Shown: positions 9,601 through 18,136 of the stretch, in pieces
How the letters are laid out: each line of letters begins with the position of its first letter
Numbering within the stretch: the first letter of the stretch is position 1
Translations under genes and position numbers: made by a program
NCBI GenBank assembly: GCA_017854255.1
Contig: JAFMIA010000033.1
Coordinates: 1-32,855, forward strand
Direction of reading: 5' to 3'
Source of the DNA: Pseudomonadales bacterium
Lineage (GTDB): Bacteria; Pseudomonadota; Gammaproteobacteria; Pseudomonadales; Azotimanducaceae
Length of the DNA stretch: 32,855 nucleotides
The notes under the pieces: model-generated
What the model was told of the DNA's origin: nothing
Database searches by the model: none
Seen by the model: the letters and a program-made list of their open reading frames with translations, nothing else

Positions 9601-10296
9601 AAAGCCTCGGCGGTCTTTGGCTTCTGGCCCGCACAATCAGATGGCGATGACATCGTTGTCTTTGAAGATGAAACCCGTCAAGCCGAGCGAACACGCTTGC
9701 ATCATTTGCGACAGCAAACCGACAAACCCAATGGCAAACCCAACCTATGCCTCAGCGATTTTGTTGCACCGACCGATGTCGCCGCAGATTACATCGGTGG
9801 GTTCGTCGTCACTGCGGGTCTGGGGCTGGATACCTTGGTGGCTGAATTCGAAGACGCGAATGATGATTACAACGCTATTCTTGCGAAAGCCTTGGCAGAC
9901 CGACTAGCAGAGGCAGCAGCGGAATATCTGCACCAACAAGTTCGCCGAGTTCATTGGGGTTATGCGCCAGATGAAGCTTTAGATCAAACCGATCTGATTA
10001 AGGAGCGTTATCAAGGTATCAGGCCGGCTCCTGGCTACCCAGCATGCCCGGATCACACCGAAAAAAGAACCTTGTTTGACTTGCTCGCAGCCGAAAATGC
10101 CATTGGGGTTCATTTAACCGAAAACTTTGCGATGACACCCGCCGCCTCGGTGAGTGGTTTTTATTTTTCCCATCCGCAGGCCAGTTATTTTGGGCTCGGA
10201 AAAATTGGATCCGATCAAGTCACAAGCTATGCGGGGCGCAAACAGTGGCCTATTGACGTGGCCGAGCGTTGGCTGAGACCAAATCTTGTCGGCTAG
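6613..10296 (+). CDS. metH: Cobalamin-dependent methionine synthase
   Basis: 1227 residues, matching E. coli MetH (1227). It transfers a methyl group from methyltetrahydrofolate through cobalamin to homocysteine, giving methionine. All four modules are present: a homocysteine/zinc barrel (about 1-330) with zinc ligands Cys249 in GFNCA and Cys312-Cys313 in GGCCGT; a pterin-binding barrel (about 355-620) starting near [12 protein letters not shown]; a cobalamin module with cap helices (about 650-740) and the DxHxxG signature Asp758-His760-Gly763, His760 being the lower axial cobalt ligand; and a C-terminal AdoMet reactivation domain (about 900-1227) with [12 protein letters not shown] near 1136-1147. 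The enzyme requires B12, made or imported elsewhere. The gene follows a 286-nt upstream region holding a possible MetR-like site. Confidence 0.98.
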   Translation: MTTSPATPSIAAILKERVLVMDGAMGTAIQELKLAESDFRGERFKDAASDLKGNNELLTLTRPEIIQKIHLDYLLAGADILETNTFTANTVSQADFGTEDLVYELNYASVKLAQAAIAELQVDHPDRVCFVAGAIGPTTRSASLSPDVNDPGFRNIDFKSLVTDYGLAIQALDDAGADILLIETIFDVLNAKAAIFAALSHFENTGRTLPIMISGTITDASGRLLSGQTPEAFWASIQHAKPLSVGFNCALGADELRTHIKDIGQYADCFISAYPNRGLPNEFGEYDETVEAMVASIKGYLDDGLVNIIGGCCGTTPEHIRAFSELVKGYAPRQGKQQTGQTLLSGLEPFKINNESLFVNVGERTNVTGSAKFARLIRDEDYEAALQVAQDQVNNGAQIIDINMDEGMLDSKAAMVRFLHLIASEPDISRVPIMVDSSKWDIIEAGLQCIQGKSIVNSISLKAGEDEFLMQASLCLKYGAAVVVMAFDEAGQADNLERKQAICKRSYDLLVERLNFPPADIIFDPNVFAVATGIEEHALYGRDFIDACAYIKAHLPHARISGGISNVSFSFRGNNQVREAIHAVFLYHAIQAGLTMGIVNAGQLAIFEDVPKDLRDAIEDVLFNRRDDSTERLIDVANRFSGGSSKAQAEDLSWRENDVNERLAYSLVKGINQYILEDTEAARLLANRPIEVIEGALMAGMNRVGDLFGAGKMFLPQVVKSARVMKQAVAHLIPFIEAEKTGKSKAKGRILMATVKGDVHDIGKNIVGVVLQCNNYEVIDLGVMVPADKILAEARAHQVDIIGLSGLITPSLDEMVNVASEMQRQDFQVPLMIGGATTSKAHTSVKIEPCYQNDITVYVTDASRAVGIASRLLSDNDKPNLKAELRTEYDMIRERNKHRSAKSKLLSFERAQANHSSLAWTDYTPPRPERINTNTVVDLPLATLIDYIDWTPFFITWELAGKFPKILEDDVVGESARELFKDAKAMLDQWLSSNQLKASAVFGFWPAQSDGDDIVVFEDETRQAERTRLHHLRQQTDKPNGKPNLCLSDFVAPTDVAADYIGGFVVTAGLGLDTLVAEFEDANDDYNAILAKALADRLAEAAAEYLHQQVRRVHWGYAPDEALDQTDLIKERYQGIRPAPGYPACPDHTEKRTLFDLLAAENAIGVHLTENFAMTPAASVSGFYFSHPQASYFGLGKIGSDQVTSYAGRKQWPIDVAERWLRPNLVG

Positions 10297-10352
10297 TCCT
10301 GAGCGATAGGGCAAAATTCGGTTCTGACCACCCGTGGTTGACGTCATTCATC

Positions 10353-10380
10353 TGGACAACCGACGGACATCGGCTATGCT
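10353..10380 (+). promoter_or_regulatory. Putative sigma70 promoter for the DUF2970 gene
   Basis: TGGACA (10353-10358) and TATGCT (10375-10380) are separated by 16 nt, about 150 nt upstream of the DUF2970 start and after the metH stop. Moderate match to consensus; not supported by anything else. Confidence 0.3.
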
Positions 10381-10532
10381 GTGCTCAAAGATCATGCTTG
10401 ACCTTTTTTACAAGCTGGTACGCGCGCCGCGCGATGCAAGCGTATTCTGGGCCGGCCTCTTAGCTGCCGGGTTTTTTGCGACCGAATTAATCTCTCCCCT
10501 TTATTTTAAGGTAGACCACAAGGAAGCCCGTT

Positions 10533-10751
10533 ATGTCAGACGATCAGCAATCACCCGATCAAAACACTTCAAAACCCACTTTCTTTCAAACGTTGGCCAG
10601 CGCCATCGGCGCGGCAATTGGTGTACAACGGTCTGACGTAAGAGCGCGTGATTTTCAATCCGACTCACCCATCCCCTTTATTGTTGCCGGCCTAATTGTC
10701 ACCCTCTTGTTTATCACCACCTTGCTCACGGTGGTTTTCTGGGTGATCTAG
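10533..10751 (+). CDS. DUF2970 small membrane protein
   Basis: 72 residues. A polar N-terminus is followed by FFQTLASAIGAAIGVQRSDVR and then by one C-terminal membrane segment (about 47-71, PIPFIVAGLIV...FWVI). This is the layout of the DUF2970 family, whose members combine an FWQTL-type amphipathic stretch, a G-V-(Q/R)-(R/K) turn and a single helix; function is unknown. An AAGGA lies about 8 nt before the ATG. It follows metH by 236 nt and could be transcribed from its own promoter (10353-10380). The next plus-strand gene is the siroheme reductase, but the family name gives no functional link. Confidence 0.75.
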   Translation: MSDDQQSPDQNTSKPTFFQTLASAIGAAIGVQRSDVRARDFQSDSPIPFIVAGLIVTLLFITTLLTVVFWVI

Positions 10752-10788
10752 CGCTGCGGGCTCACCAATTTTTCCAGTCTAAAACCGC

Positions 10789-10908
10789 TTAAGACGGTAA
10801 CCCTGATAAGTAATAGACAACTGCCACAACCGGCAGCAACACAACGGCGACAACCGCTAGTGCATCAACGAATCCATCACCTTGATCCTGCCCTTCATTT
10901 TGACTCAT
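10789..10908 (-). CDS. 39-residue single-pass membrane protein
   Basis: A very short gene on the minus strand between the DUF2970 gene and the reductase gene. The product has a polar, acidic N-terminus (MSQNEGQDQGDG), then one continuous hydrophobic segment from about residue 16 to 36 (ALAVVAVVLLPVVAVVYY) and a short tail ending LSGLPS. A GAGGAG ribosome site lies 7 nt before the ATG, and a perfect TATAAT lies about 22 nt further upstream, giving a short leader. The gene therefore has a start, ribosome site and -10 box in register. No family is recognised; single-helix proteins of this size often tune a larger membrane complex. The charge distribution favours an N-out or peripheral polar end, but topology is not clear. 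Confidence 0.62.
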   Translation of the reverse strand: MSQNEGQDQGDGFVDALAVVAVVLLPVVAVVYYLSGLPS

Positions 10909-10930
10909 TGCGCGCTCCTCAAAACAAAAA

Positions 10931-10936
10931 ATTATA
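10931..10936 (-). promoter_or_regulatory. -10 box for the 39-residue membrane protein gene
   Basis: Perfect TATAAT on the minus strand, ending 22 nt before the ATG at 10908 and leaving a leader of roughly 16 nt that includes the ribosome site. No good -35 is visible at 16-18 nt, so an activator may be needed. Confidence 0.45.
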
Positions 10937-11031
10937 CCCTGATTCAGAAAGGCATATCCTTAGAAGAACATAATTATTCAGCAAACTTGTGAGAGCTGAT
11001 AACGTCCTGTCATCCATCGATAGGGTCAGCC

Positions 11032-12687
11032 ATGTATCAGTACAACGAAGAAGATCAAAGGTTCTTACAGCAACGCTGTGATCAATTCCGAGAACAAACA
11101 ACTCAGTTCCTGGCTGGCGATTTACCTGCCGAAGAGTTTCAGCAACTGCGCTTACGAAACGGTCTGTATGTTCAACGTCTGGCGCCCATGCTTCGAATCG
11201 CGATCCCTTATGGTGAAGTCTCGGCAAAGCAACTTCGCGCGCTCGCCGCAATTACTAGGGACTTTGACAAGGGCTATGCGCACTTTACGACGCGACAAAA
11301 TATCCAATTGAACTGGCCGAAAATCGAGTCAATGCCGGACCTTCTCGGTCGACTTGCCGAGGTTAACATGCATGCAATTCAAACCAGCGGAAGCTGTATT
11401 CGTAACATCACCTCTGATCAATTTGCCGGCGTTGCAATAGATGAAATTGCCGACCCAAGGCCTTGGGCAGAGCGCTTACGGCAATGGTCGACGCTGCATC
11501 CGGAATTCAACTGGTTACCGAGGAAATTTAAGATCGCGATTACAGGGGCCCAATCCGATCGCGCCGCCATCGCAGTGCACGACATCGGTTTGCGTCTGCA
11601 GTCAGATGACGCGGGCCTATATTTTCAGGTCTGGGTCGGCGGTGGCCTGGGCAGAACTCCGCTCATAGGGGTCTGCATCAACTCCCGGCTGGAACCCAAG
11701 CACTTAATCACCTACCTAACGGCTATTTTGCGAGTCTATAACCAGTTCGGCCGCCGAGATAACAAATATAAAGCTCGCATCAAGATCTTGGTTAAGGCGA
11801 TGGGTAAACTCGATTTTGAAGCGGCTGTTAATAACGCCTGGCTTGCCTTAAAAGATGGCCCGGAGACCATTGACGAAGATTCCATTGCACAGTTTTCGGC
11901 GCACTTCTCGCGTCCGAATTACCTGGCACTCACCGATCAAACCGCGCCAAGTGAAATCATCGCAACCGATCAACCTTTTGAGCGATGGCGCGCGCAAAAT
12001 GTATTGCCACATCAGCAACCGGGCTATGCCGCCGTACACATTTCACTGAAGCGAACGGGCGTTGCGCCAGGGGACGTATCGGATCGAGACCTTGAGGCCT
12101 TGGCCGATCTCGCCGAACGCTATAGTTTCGGTGAGGCCCGTGTTACCCATGAGCAAAACATCGTTCTCGCTGATGTCGAGCAAACCAAACTTCCCGATCT
12201 CTTTGAAGCACTGGGCAGACACAACCTCGATCGCGCCAATCGTGGTCTTGCGACCGATATGATTTGCTGCCCGGGCGGTGATTACTGCTCACTCGCCAAT
12301 GCCAAGTCCATTCCCGTGGCCGCAGCCATTGAAGAAACCTTTCGAGATGCTGAAGCAGAGCACCAGTTGGGCGCACTCACCATCAACATCTCGGGCTGCA
12401 TGAATGCCTGTGGACATCACCATGTGGGTAACATCGGCATTCTGGGCGTTGATAAAAAAGGCGAGGAATTCTACCAACTCTCGATCGGCGGAGAACCTGG
12501 AGAGGACGCAAGAATCGGACGAATCCTCGGACCATCCGTTGCGCGCGCCGAAATTCATTGGGTCGTGCAACGGCTAACTCAGTGCTACCAGGCACATCGA
12601 AGCGGCGAGGAAACGTTTAATCAAACTTTGGATCGAATCGGAATCGAGGTCTTCAAATCTGCTGCCTATGAAGGATTAACATCATGA
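11032..12687 (+). CDS. cysI: Siroheme-dependent sulfite/nitrite reductase (CysI/NirA type)
   Basis: 551 residues with the two-fold repeated fold of siroheme reductases. The cluster and siroheme ligands are in place: C413-x5-C419 in CCPGGDYC and C456-x3-C460 in SGCMNACGHHH. Substrate-side basic residues lie in FTTRQNIQLNW (85-95), and TSGSCIRN (118-125) is the conserved first-half motif. The product probably reduces sulfite to sulfide with six electrons. There is no cysJ flavoprotein gene nearby, and this group paired with DUF934 is usually thought to take electrons from ferredoxin or a separate reductase. Nitrite reduction cannot be excluded. Its stop overlaps the DUF934 start (ATGA), so the two are coupled. 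An AGGG precedes the ATG by 7 nt. Confidence 0.88.
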   Translation: MYQYNEEDQRFLQQRCDQFREQTTQFLAGDLPAEEFQQLRLRNGLYVQRLAPMLRIAIPYGEVSAKQLRALAAITRDFDKGYAHFTTRQNIQLNWPKIESMPDLLGRLAEVNMHAIQTSGSCIRNITSDQFAGVAIDEIADPRPWAERLRQWSTLHPEFNWLPRKFKIAITGAQSDRAAIAVHDIGLRLQSDDAGLYFQVWVGGGLGRTPLIGVCINSRLEPKHLITYLTAILRVYNQFGRRDNKYKARIKILVKAMGKLDFEAAVNNAWLALKDGPETIDEDSIAQFSAHFSRPNYLALTDQTAPSEIIATDQPFERWRAQNVLPHQQPGYAAVHISLKRTGVAPGDVSDRDLEALADLAERYSFGEARVTHEQNIVLADVEQTKLPDLFEALGRHNLDRANRGLATDMICCPGGDYCSLANAKSIPVAAAIEETFRDAEAEHQLGALTINISGCMNACGHHHVGNIGILGVDKKGEEFYQLSIGGEPGEDARIGRILGPSVARAEIHWVVQRLTQCYQAHRSGEETFNQTLDRIGIEVFKSAAYEGLTS

Positions 12688-13112
12688 GGTTAATCACGAC
12701 CGTCAACGGCTATCCCGAGCGCCAAGAGATTGATTCGATTTGGTCAGGATATGATGAACCACTGCGCCTCGATGACGAAGCGCCGCGTTCTAAAGCTGCC
12801 AGCAGCCTTCAAATTGAAGCGGATGCGTTGCCCGATGCCTTTCAGCCCCATTTAGAGACTACTCGCCTGATCTTATTGCATTTACCAGTCTTTACCGATG
12901 GGCGCCCCTACTCCCTGGCGGCAATGCTCCGGCAGCATTATCGCTATGGCGGTGAGATTCGTATTTTTGGTGATGTTCGTGCGGCACAACTCGATCACTT
13001 GCACCGGTGTGGCATCAATAGCTTTGTATTGAAAGAAGATCAGGATGCTGCGTCTGCGCTGGACCAGATTGGTTATTTTTCAAAATGGTATCAGCCGAAT
13101 ATTTCAGCCTAG
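12684..13112 (+). CDS. DUF934 protein, sulfite-reductase partner
   Basis: 142 residues of the DUF934 family, which in many proteobacteria lies directly after the CysI/NirA-type reductase gene. The conserved core is visible: LPVFTDGRPYSLAAMLR (about 69-85), then RYGGEIRIFGDVRAAQLDHLHRCGINSF, where the FTDGR and GDV elements are the family hallmarks. The biochemical role is unsettled, often proposed to be an accessory of sulfite reduction. The ATG overlaps the reductase stop as ATGA and has GAAGGA upstream within the reductase gene, showing tight translational coupling and fixed stoichiometry. The gene ends 150 nt before a convergent reductase gene, with a hairpin between. Confidence 0.88.
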   Translation: MRLITTVNGYPERQEIDSIWSGYDEPLRLDDEAPRSKAASSLQIEADALPDAFQPHLETTRLILLHLPVFTDGRPYSLAAMLRQHYRYGGEIRIFGDVRAAQLDHLHRCGINSFVLKEDQDAASALDQIGYFSKWYQPNISA

Positions 13113-13228
13113 GTTCAGCCAGCGCTGACGCGTCCGGTCCATGCGTCTCATGCGCTCTAAATGACGCAGCTATTTTAAAGCCTGTCAGTATCCGCTCAAA
13201 ACGCGCATCGACGCAGTTCATGACCTCA

Positions 13229-13248
13229 CAGCTAGGCCTGCCTAGCTG
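13229..13248. terminator. Hairpin between convergent genes
   Basis: CAGCTAGGC and GCCTAGCTG form a perfect 9-bp inverted repeat around CT (in practice 8 bp with a 4-nt loop). It sits between the DUF934 stop and the stop of the convergent AcuI-like gene, the usual place for a two-way terminator, though T-tracts are weak on both sides. Confidence 0.45.
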
Positions 13249-13262
13249 ATCCTATTTCACCT

Positions 13263-14252
13263 TTAAGACACTCGCACCAAAGTCCGGCCGACAACCCCGC
13301 CGGCTAATAGCGCATCGACTGTTTGAGAGATACCATCAAGTCCGACCTCTGTTGCCATCTGAGCAAGGTTCGGCAAGCGCCATTCCTCTGCAAGCCGAGT
13401 CCAGTTTCTGGCTTTATCTTCTAAAGGCAGCTCAACAGAGTCCACACCCAATACGTTGACCCCTCGCAGGATGAAAGGCAAAACCGTAATATCCATCTTT
13501 GGCGATGCGACCAAACCACAGATCGCCACGCTGCCTTGAGGGTTTAACGATTTGATGACGTTCGACAACATATCGCCGCCCACCGTATCGACGGCATGCG
13601 CATACATCGGTTTTAACATCGGTCGACTCGATTGCTCCGACAAAGTTTCCCGACCAATCACCGTCTCGGCGCCCAGCCCTTTTAGATAATCGACTTGATC
13701 CTGCTTGCCAGAAACAGCAACCACTTCAAACCCCAGGTGTGACAATAATGCAATCGCCACGGAACCCACGCCGCCCGTGGCCCCGGTAACCAAAACCGGC
13801 CCCTGTTCCGGCTGAGCATTCATCCAAAACAGTTTCTCCAAGCACAGAGCCGCGGTCAGGCCAGCGGTCCCCAAGATCATGCTTTCTCGCAGCGATAGAC
13901 CGGCTGGCATAGGGAGCACCCAACCGGCTGGTACACGAATATATTGACCAAACCCGCCCGCTGTATTCATACCAAGATCAAAGCCTATCACCAGCACCTC
14001 GCTCCCAATCGACAAGGTCGGGTCCGTTGATGCCCGCACAATGCCGGCGGCATCAATGCCAGGTGTGTGCGGGTATTGCTTGGTGACACCCGGCACCCCG
14101 GATGCACTCATGGCATCTTTGTAATTGACCGAAGAATATAAGACCTCAATCAAAACATCCCCTTCAGGCAGGTCATCAAGTTCCCGTGTGATCACCTGAT
14201 GACGCGTACCCTGCTCATCTTTTTCAACCCAAAACGCATCAAATGAAGTCAT
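13263..14252 (-). CDS. acuI: AcuI/YhdH-type NADPH-dependent acryloyl-CoA reductase
   Basis: 329 residues of the zinc-free medium-chain reductase superfamily, YhdH/AcuI branch. Early segments VLIEVLYSSVNYKDAMSASG and PHTPGIDAAGIV match the catalytic-domain signature of this branch. The cofactor fold begins at TGATGGVGS (about 156-164). There are no structural zinc cysteines. AcuI reduces acryloyl-CoA to propionyl-CoA and so removes a toxic electrophile that arises, for example, from DMSP or acrylate breakdown; the E. coli YhdH homologue has the same activity. The ATG at 14252 is chosen over a TTG at 14258 because AAGGA lies 9 nt before it. No DMSP genes are present in the window, so the physiological source of substrate is unknown. 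Confidence 0.85.
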   Translation of the reverse strand: MTSFDAFWVEKDEQGTRHQVITRELDDLPEGDVLIEVLYSSVNYKDAMSASGVPGVTKQYPHTPGIDAAGIVRASTDPTLSIGSEVLVIGFDLGMNTAGGFGQYIRVPAGWVLPMPAGLSLRESMILGTAGLTAALCLEKLFWMNAQPEQGPVLVTGATGGVGSVAIALLSHLGFEVVAVSGKQDQVDYLKGLGAETVIGRETLSEQSSRPMLKPMYAHAVDTVGGDMLSNVIKSLNPQGSVAICGLVASPKMDITVLPFILRGVNVLGVDSVELPLEDKARNWTRLAEEWRLPNLAQMATEVGLDGISQTVDALLAGGVVGRTLVRVS

Positions 14253-14332
14253 AGTCAACGATCCTTAATCAGTTCTTTTAGCCTCGCGGCTGCCAATAAA
14301 ATGTGCGTACTTTTCCGCCTGAAATTTGTCGT

Positions 14333-15397
14333 TTAATCTAACGAGTGGCGGGCCAGCACCCGGTTTTGGGTAGGTATCAGCGTTGTCAGTTGCGCAAACC
14401 GCTTCACCAATTTTTCGACTTTGCTTTGCTGGATTTCGTATGCGATCTCGTACACTGCAGCGGTCGGCATTTTATCGATCAAATATTCATCGCTCGTTTG
14501 GATCTCATCAATCAGCTGCTGCTCAAGGGCTCTTTGTCCGTACCAGGCTTCCCCGGTAGCAACAATCTCAATGTCAACTTTGGGTCGATTATCGCTCACG
14601 AAACCTTTAAACAGTTGATGAACCTCTTCAAGTTCGTCCTTAAACTTCTGACGACCCTCTTCCGTATTTTCGCCAAACATCGTTAGCGTTCGCTTGTGCG
14701 CGCCGGCCGTATGCAATTCAACATCGACCTGCTGGGATTTTAATAGCCGATTAAAATTAGGCACCTGCGCGACAACCCCAATCGATCCCAGAACCGCAAA
14801 GGGCGCCGCGATGATTTGATCGGCAATGCAGGCCATCATGTAGCCACCGCTGGCTGCGACCTTATCCACGGAAACGGTCAACTTGATTCCCTGCTTTGTA
14901 ATACGGCGTAACTGAGACGCAGCCAAACCATAACCGTGCACCACACCGCCAGCACTTTCAAGGCGCAACAGCACTTCGTCCTCAGCTGTTGCCACCGCTA
15001 GAACTGCGGTCACCTCTTGCCTCAAACTGCTGACCGCGGAGGCCTCAATATCACCTTCAAAATTGAGCACGAAAACTCGAGATGCTGCCGCTGGGTTGGT
15101 CTCTGCCTCGTTGCTCGATCGCTTCATCGCCGCTTTCTCAGCTTTAAGACGTTGTTTTTCTACTTTCTTGGCAGCCTTCTGTGCAGATTTTTGTCCTTCG
15201 GGCGTCATCATGGCCTGATTCAACGATTTCGTGATCTGCTCATAGGCCTCATTGAGATGCTTGACCTCTAACCGACCCGGTTCACCCTGAGCGCCTGATT
15301 GTCTTGCACTGATCAGAAGCGTCACCAAGATCGCCAGCGCAACAACCAGGGTCACAACCTTCGCGAGAAACAACCCATATTCAATCAAAAATTCCAA
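14333..15397 (-). CDS. sohB: Inner-membrane protease SohB (S49 family)
   Basis: 354 residues. The N-terminus EFLIEYGLFLAKVV closely follows the E. coli SohB start and supports the TTG start codon at 15397; no ATG or GTG is available nearby. A membrane helix spans about residues 9-30, followed by a Lys/Ala-rich coiled segment (about 60-95) that is unusual in length. The S49 core carries the Ser-Lys dyad: Ser183 in VAASGGYMMA and Lys235 in GAHKRTLTMFG. The enzyme is a signal-peptide-peptidase-like protease facing the periplasm. The reductase gene follows 80 nt downstream on the same strand. The upstream region is shared with the divergent SCP2 gene. Confidence 0.93.
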   Translation of the reverse strand: MEFLIEYGLFLAKVVTLVVALAILVTLLISARQSGAQGEPGRLEVKHLNEAYEQITKSLNQAMMTPEGQKSAQKAAKKVEKQRLKAEKAAMKRSSNEAETNPAAASRVFVLNFEGDIEASAVSSLRQEVTAVLAVATAEDEVLLRLESAGGVVHGYGLAASQLRRITKQGIKLTVSVDKVAASGGYMMACIADQIIAAPFAVLGSIGVVAQVPNFNRLLKSQQVDVELHTAGAHKRTLTMFGENTEEGRQKFKDELEEVHQLFKGFVSDNRPKVDIEIVATGEAWYGQRALEQQLIDEIQTSDEYLIDKMPTAAVYEIAYEIQQSKVEKLVKRFAQLTTLIPTQNRVLARHSLD

Positions 15398-15494
15398 ATC
15401 ACACCCGATCCACCTAAGATTAGACTTAAAATAGTATCACACTGTTACCGAGCCTCTGCCCAACATCGGGCTCGCATTTGTTTTAGGAGCCCGC

Positions 15495-15860
15495 ATGGAT
15501 ATCACCTTGCTACTTAATACTTGGCAAGAAGCCCTCAAAGACCGATTTAGGTCTGGTTTTCTTCCGATCGAAGATACTATTTTTCAATTTCAGTTCGAGG
15601 CGCAAGCAGAGGCTCCACTGTTCTTAACCGCAAATCAGCAGGCCTTTGCCTTGTTCCCAGGAACCCACCAAGTGCCAACCCTCACACTTTTTGTCAGCGA
15701 CCATGCGACCGCGCTCCGGTTATTAACCGGTGAAGAAGATGGTATGGCGGCTTTTATGGCTGGCAGTTACCGAGCCGATGGCAACATTATACTCAGCCAG
15801 CTATTGCTCTATGTCTTTCAACAACCTGCTTTACTTCAAACCCAAGAGGTCATTGATTAG
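15495..15860 (+). CDS. SCP2-domain lipid-binding-like protein
   Basis: 121 residues that fit a single SCP2 (sterol carrier protein 2) fold: an N-terminal helix, FQFQFEAQAEAPLFLTANQQ and ALFPGTHQVPTLTLFVSDHATALRLLTGEEDGMAAFMAGSYR. The sequence TLTLFVSDHATALRLLTGE followed by AAFMAGS matches the domain's typical strand-helix core. Such small proteins bind hydrophobic ligands; UbiT/YhbT and UbiJ use this fold in ubiquinone synthesis, but no ubi gene is nearby, so no specific role is claimed. An AGGAG lies 5 nt before the ATG. The gene is divergent from sohB and its last four bases overlap the convergent dnaQ gene. Confidence 0.75.
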   Translation: MDITLLLNTWQEALKDRFRSGFLPIEDTIFQFQFEAQAEAPLFLTANQQAFALFPGTHQVPTLTLFVSDHATALRLLTGEEDGMAAFMAGSYRADGNIILSQLLLYVFQQPALLQTQEVID

Positions 15861-16585
15861 TCCTGCGAACGGGGCGCAGCGAGATCATCCCATAAGCAGC
15901 CTTCTTCAGAGCTCGATCGAAGCATCTCTAACATGCTCTCGTGAGCAGACTGCTCCGCATCACTTAGCGTTACCAATGGTAACCCGCCTTGGGGACGCTC
16001 GAACCCGCCAGTCGCCCTGACGTCAGCGGACGTCTGATCGGCACTAGCGCCATCAAGAGACAAACTTCCTTGACCGCCTGTCAAGACCAGGTAGACCTCT
16101 GCCAGGATCTGCGCGTCCAGCAAAGCACCGTGTAACGCTCGTCCAGAGTTATCAACGCCCAACCGCTTACACAGCGCGTCCAGGTTATTTTTCTGGCCTG
16201 GATATCGCATCCGCGCCAGCGTTAGACTATCGATCACGCCGCAGCGCTGTCGCATCTTACGGGGTTCACGCACGCGCCTTAGCTCGTGATCTAAGAACCC
16301 AATATCGAAATCGGCATTATGAATAATCAGTTCGGCGCCCTCGACAAATGCGAGGAATGACGTCTTGATCGCGTCGAAATCAGGCTTATCGGCGAGAAAC
16401 TCGAGCGATATGCCGTGGACCGCCTCAGCACCGGCATCAATTGCTCGACCTGGATTAATGTACTCATGAAAATGACGCCCCGTGAGGCGACGGTTTTTCA
16501 GCTCAACGCAACCAATTTCGATAATACGATGACCATTCGCCGCTTCCAGGCCCGTTGTTTCCGTATCCAATACGACCTGTCTCAT
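15857..16585 (-). CDS. dnaQ: DNA polymerase III epsilon subunit
   Basis: 242 residues, near E. coli DnaQ (243). It is the 3'-5' proofreading exonuclease of the replicative polymerase. The DEDDh active site is complete: Asp7 and Glu9 in [10 protein letters not shown] (Exo I), Asp94 in [14 protein letters not shown] (Exo II), and His152 with Asp157 in LHGALLDAQ (Exo III). The C-terminal tail (about 185-242) is the region that binds the alpha subunit. Its ATG overlaps the stop of rnhA in an ATGA arrangement, so here rnhA and dnaQ are in tandem; in E. coli they are divergent. The stop overlaps the convergent SCP2 gene by 4 nt. Confidence 0.96.
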   Translation of the reverse strand: MRQVVLDTETTGLEAANGHRIIEIGCVELKNRRLTGRHFHEYINPGRAIDAGAEAVHGISLEFLADKPDFDAIKTSFLAFVEGAELIIHNADFDIGFLDHELRRVREPRKMRQRCGVIDSLTLARMRYPGQKNNLDALCKRLGVDNSGRALHGALLDAQILAEVYLVLTGGQGSLSLDGASADQTSADVRATGGFERPQGGLPLVTLSDAEQSAHESMLEMLRSSSEEGCLWDDLAAPRSQD

Positions 16586-17019
16586 GAGACCGCCGTCATT
16601 TGATCAATCGCCTCGTTCGCTAACTGATCTGCTCGTTCATTTTCAACATGACCGCTATGACCTTTTACCCAAAACCAAGAGACCGCATGCTTTTCTGCCA
16701 AAGCATCTAATTGTTGCCAAAGATCTTGATTTTTAACCGGCTGTTTATTGCTAGTACGCCAGCCATTTCGTTTCCAGCCCGTGATCCATTGAGTGATGCC
16801 CTGACGAACGTACTGGGAGTCAGTCGTTAAGCTAATCGTGCTGGGCTGCGAGAAATACGCCAATCCTTCGATCGCTGCCATCAACTCCATCCGATTGTTA
16901 GTGGTGTCAGGGGTGGCCCCTGATAGACAACACTCGTCGCCATCAATTCGAATCAAAGCGCCCCACCCGCCCGGCCCGGGATTACCTCGACACGCACCAT
17001 CGGTAAAAACTTCTATCAT
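16582..17019 (-). CDS. rnhA: Ribonuclease HI
   Basis: 145 residues. The enzyme cleaves the RNA strand of RNA-DNA hybrids. All catalytic residues are visible: Asp7 in [16 protein letters not shown], Glu45 in NRMELMAA, Asp67 in TTDSQYVR, His121 in VKGHSGH and Asp131 in ERADQLAN. The length and the basic handle helix ([15 protein letters not shown], about 83-97) show the E. coli-like type with a substrate-binding protrusion. The gene overlaps dnaQ (ATGA) and lies 22 nt after the methyltransferase gene, forming a three-gene transcript. The ribosome site GAGG is about 12 nt upstream, rather far. Confidence 0.97.
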   Translation of the reverse strand: MIEVFTDGACRGNPGPGGWGALIRIDGDECCLSGATPDTTNNRMELMAAIEGLAYFSQPSTISLTTDSQYVRQGITQWITGWKRNGWRTSNKQPVKNQDLWQQLDALAEKHAVSWFWVKGHSGHVENERADQLANEAIDQMTAVS

Positions 17020-17041
17020 CTGTTTACGCTACCTCTACGAC

Positions 17042-17809
17042 TCATTTTGTTCGGCGAGAAGGGGTTAATCCCCCCGTGCTTGGTTGTGACAACCCCAATC
17101 CGGAAAACCGAATGGATCGTCGATTTGAAGGGCTGCGGATCGGCGTCAAAGGCCCAACCACTTTTCTGGCCACCAACATATACACCCCGCCTGTTGGCAG
17201 ATTATACCGTCGACCGAGTCCTAAACCGAAACTTGGCGGCGGTAGCCGTCGCACTGACCAGGGCAACCCGAAATCGGCAAACAACACGCGGTCGACCTTA
17301 AAGTTCAGGAGATTCAGCCAATCCATTAACCGATAAGCCGACCAAAAATGGCCCCTAAATGGCGGCCTCGCAGTGGCGCCGGATAAGCGTTTGCGCAGAC
17401 CCCAAAGACTAAGCGGATTAAATGCGGTAATGATCAGCGTGCCCATCGGCATCACCATGCGAGCTGATTCAGCCAAAAGCGCTTGGGGGCGGTCTGAGAA
17501 CTCAAGTAAATGGTGCAGCAACACAAGGTCTACTTGATCGGATGCAATCGGCATCTGCAGGGGCGACGCAATCAATTGCGGCGCCAGCAGGCCATCTTCG
17601 CCCAAACATACCTTACTTAGAATCGGGCTTTTTTCAAACAACGGGCTATCTTGAGCGCTAATCTGTATTAGATGGTAGCCAAAGGAGTCTTCCAGTAATT
17701 CATCATGCAGCGCTTGCTCTGTCCCCATTATCCGCTGCCCGAGGGATGTATTGAACCAAAGAGAAAGTGCTTTGCGCTCTGCAGACAACGCCTGCGTTAA
17801 ATCAGGCAT
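17042..17809 (-). CDS. YafS-like class I SAM-dependent methyltransferase
   Basis: 255 residues. The central region QVDLVLLHHLLEFSDRPQALLAESARMVMPMGTLIITAFNPLSLWGL is the post-motif I to motif III part of a class I methyltransferase, of the type seen in YafS next to rnhA-dnaQ in enteric bacteria. The usual glycine-rich motif I is not obvious, so the SAM site may be atypical; the neighbourhood rather than a perfect motif supports the YafS relation. The C-terminal 60 residues are basic and serine-rich. It probably heads the methyltransferase - rnhA - dnaQ transcript. The substrate is unknown. Confidence 0.78.
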   Translation of the reverse strand: MPDLTQALSAERKALSLWFNTSLGQRIMGTEQALHDELLEDSFGYHLIQISAQDSPLFEKSPILSKVCLGEDGLLAPQLIASPLQMPIASDQVDLVLLHHLLEFSDRPQALLAESARMVMPMGTLIITAFNPLSLWGLRKRLSGATARPPFRGHFWSAYRLMDWLNLLNFKVDRVLFADFGLPWSVRRLPPPSFGLGLGRRYNLPTGGVYMLVARKVVGPLTPIRSPSNRRSIRFSGLGLSQPSTGGLTPSRRTK

Positions 17810-18136
17810 CGGAGCGAATGTCTCTGTGCAGTTCCATGACTGATTTCCTAGGCGCTTTCGTTTGCCTTATAGTCTACGCCATTTTACCCCAGATCTGATA
17901 TTCAGCTGCGTGTTCCGAAACCAATTGGCGCTGAAATCAAGACCCCGCTACCAGTGTAACTGAGGCGTGCTCTCGGCTCTAAGCCCGACCCACAGCCTGC
18001 ATCCATAACCGGCGCTTTTATCGCCCTCTTGACAATATCTGATCCAACCTTGGCTCGACCGCAACCAGCTCGGCGTCAGTGCCTATTGAATACAATCTTG
18101 TCCTAACCACTGTGAAAAATCCTTTATACTGCCAAC
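17810..18136. other. Divergent upstream region between methyltransferase gene and mltD
   Basis: 327 nt with no gene seen on either strand. In E. coli gloB sits between the corresponding genes; no glyoxalase II motif (THxHxDH) is encoded here. It should hold the promoter of the minus-strand transcript and that of mltD. Confidence 0.5.
18125..18130 (+). promoter_or_regulatory. -10 box abutting the mltD start
   Basis: TATACT followed by six bases and then the mltD ATG. The predicted transcription start falls on the A of the ATG. No TTGACA-like -35 is found at 16-18 nt (the nearest, TTGTCC, is 21 nt away). See finding on a leaderless transcript. Confidence 0.35.

Noticed and set aside
10334-10636. 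100-codon plus-strand frame with a hydrophobic stretch before the DUF2970 gene
   Set aside because: It overlaps the DUF2970 start by about 100 nt in another frame, has no good ribosome site and ends in non-natural composition; the region is better read as promoter and leader.
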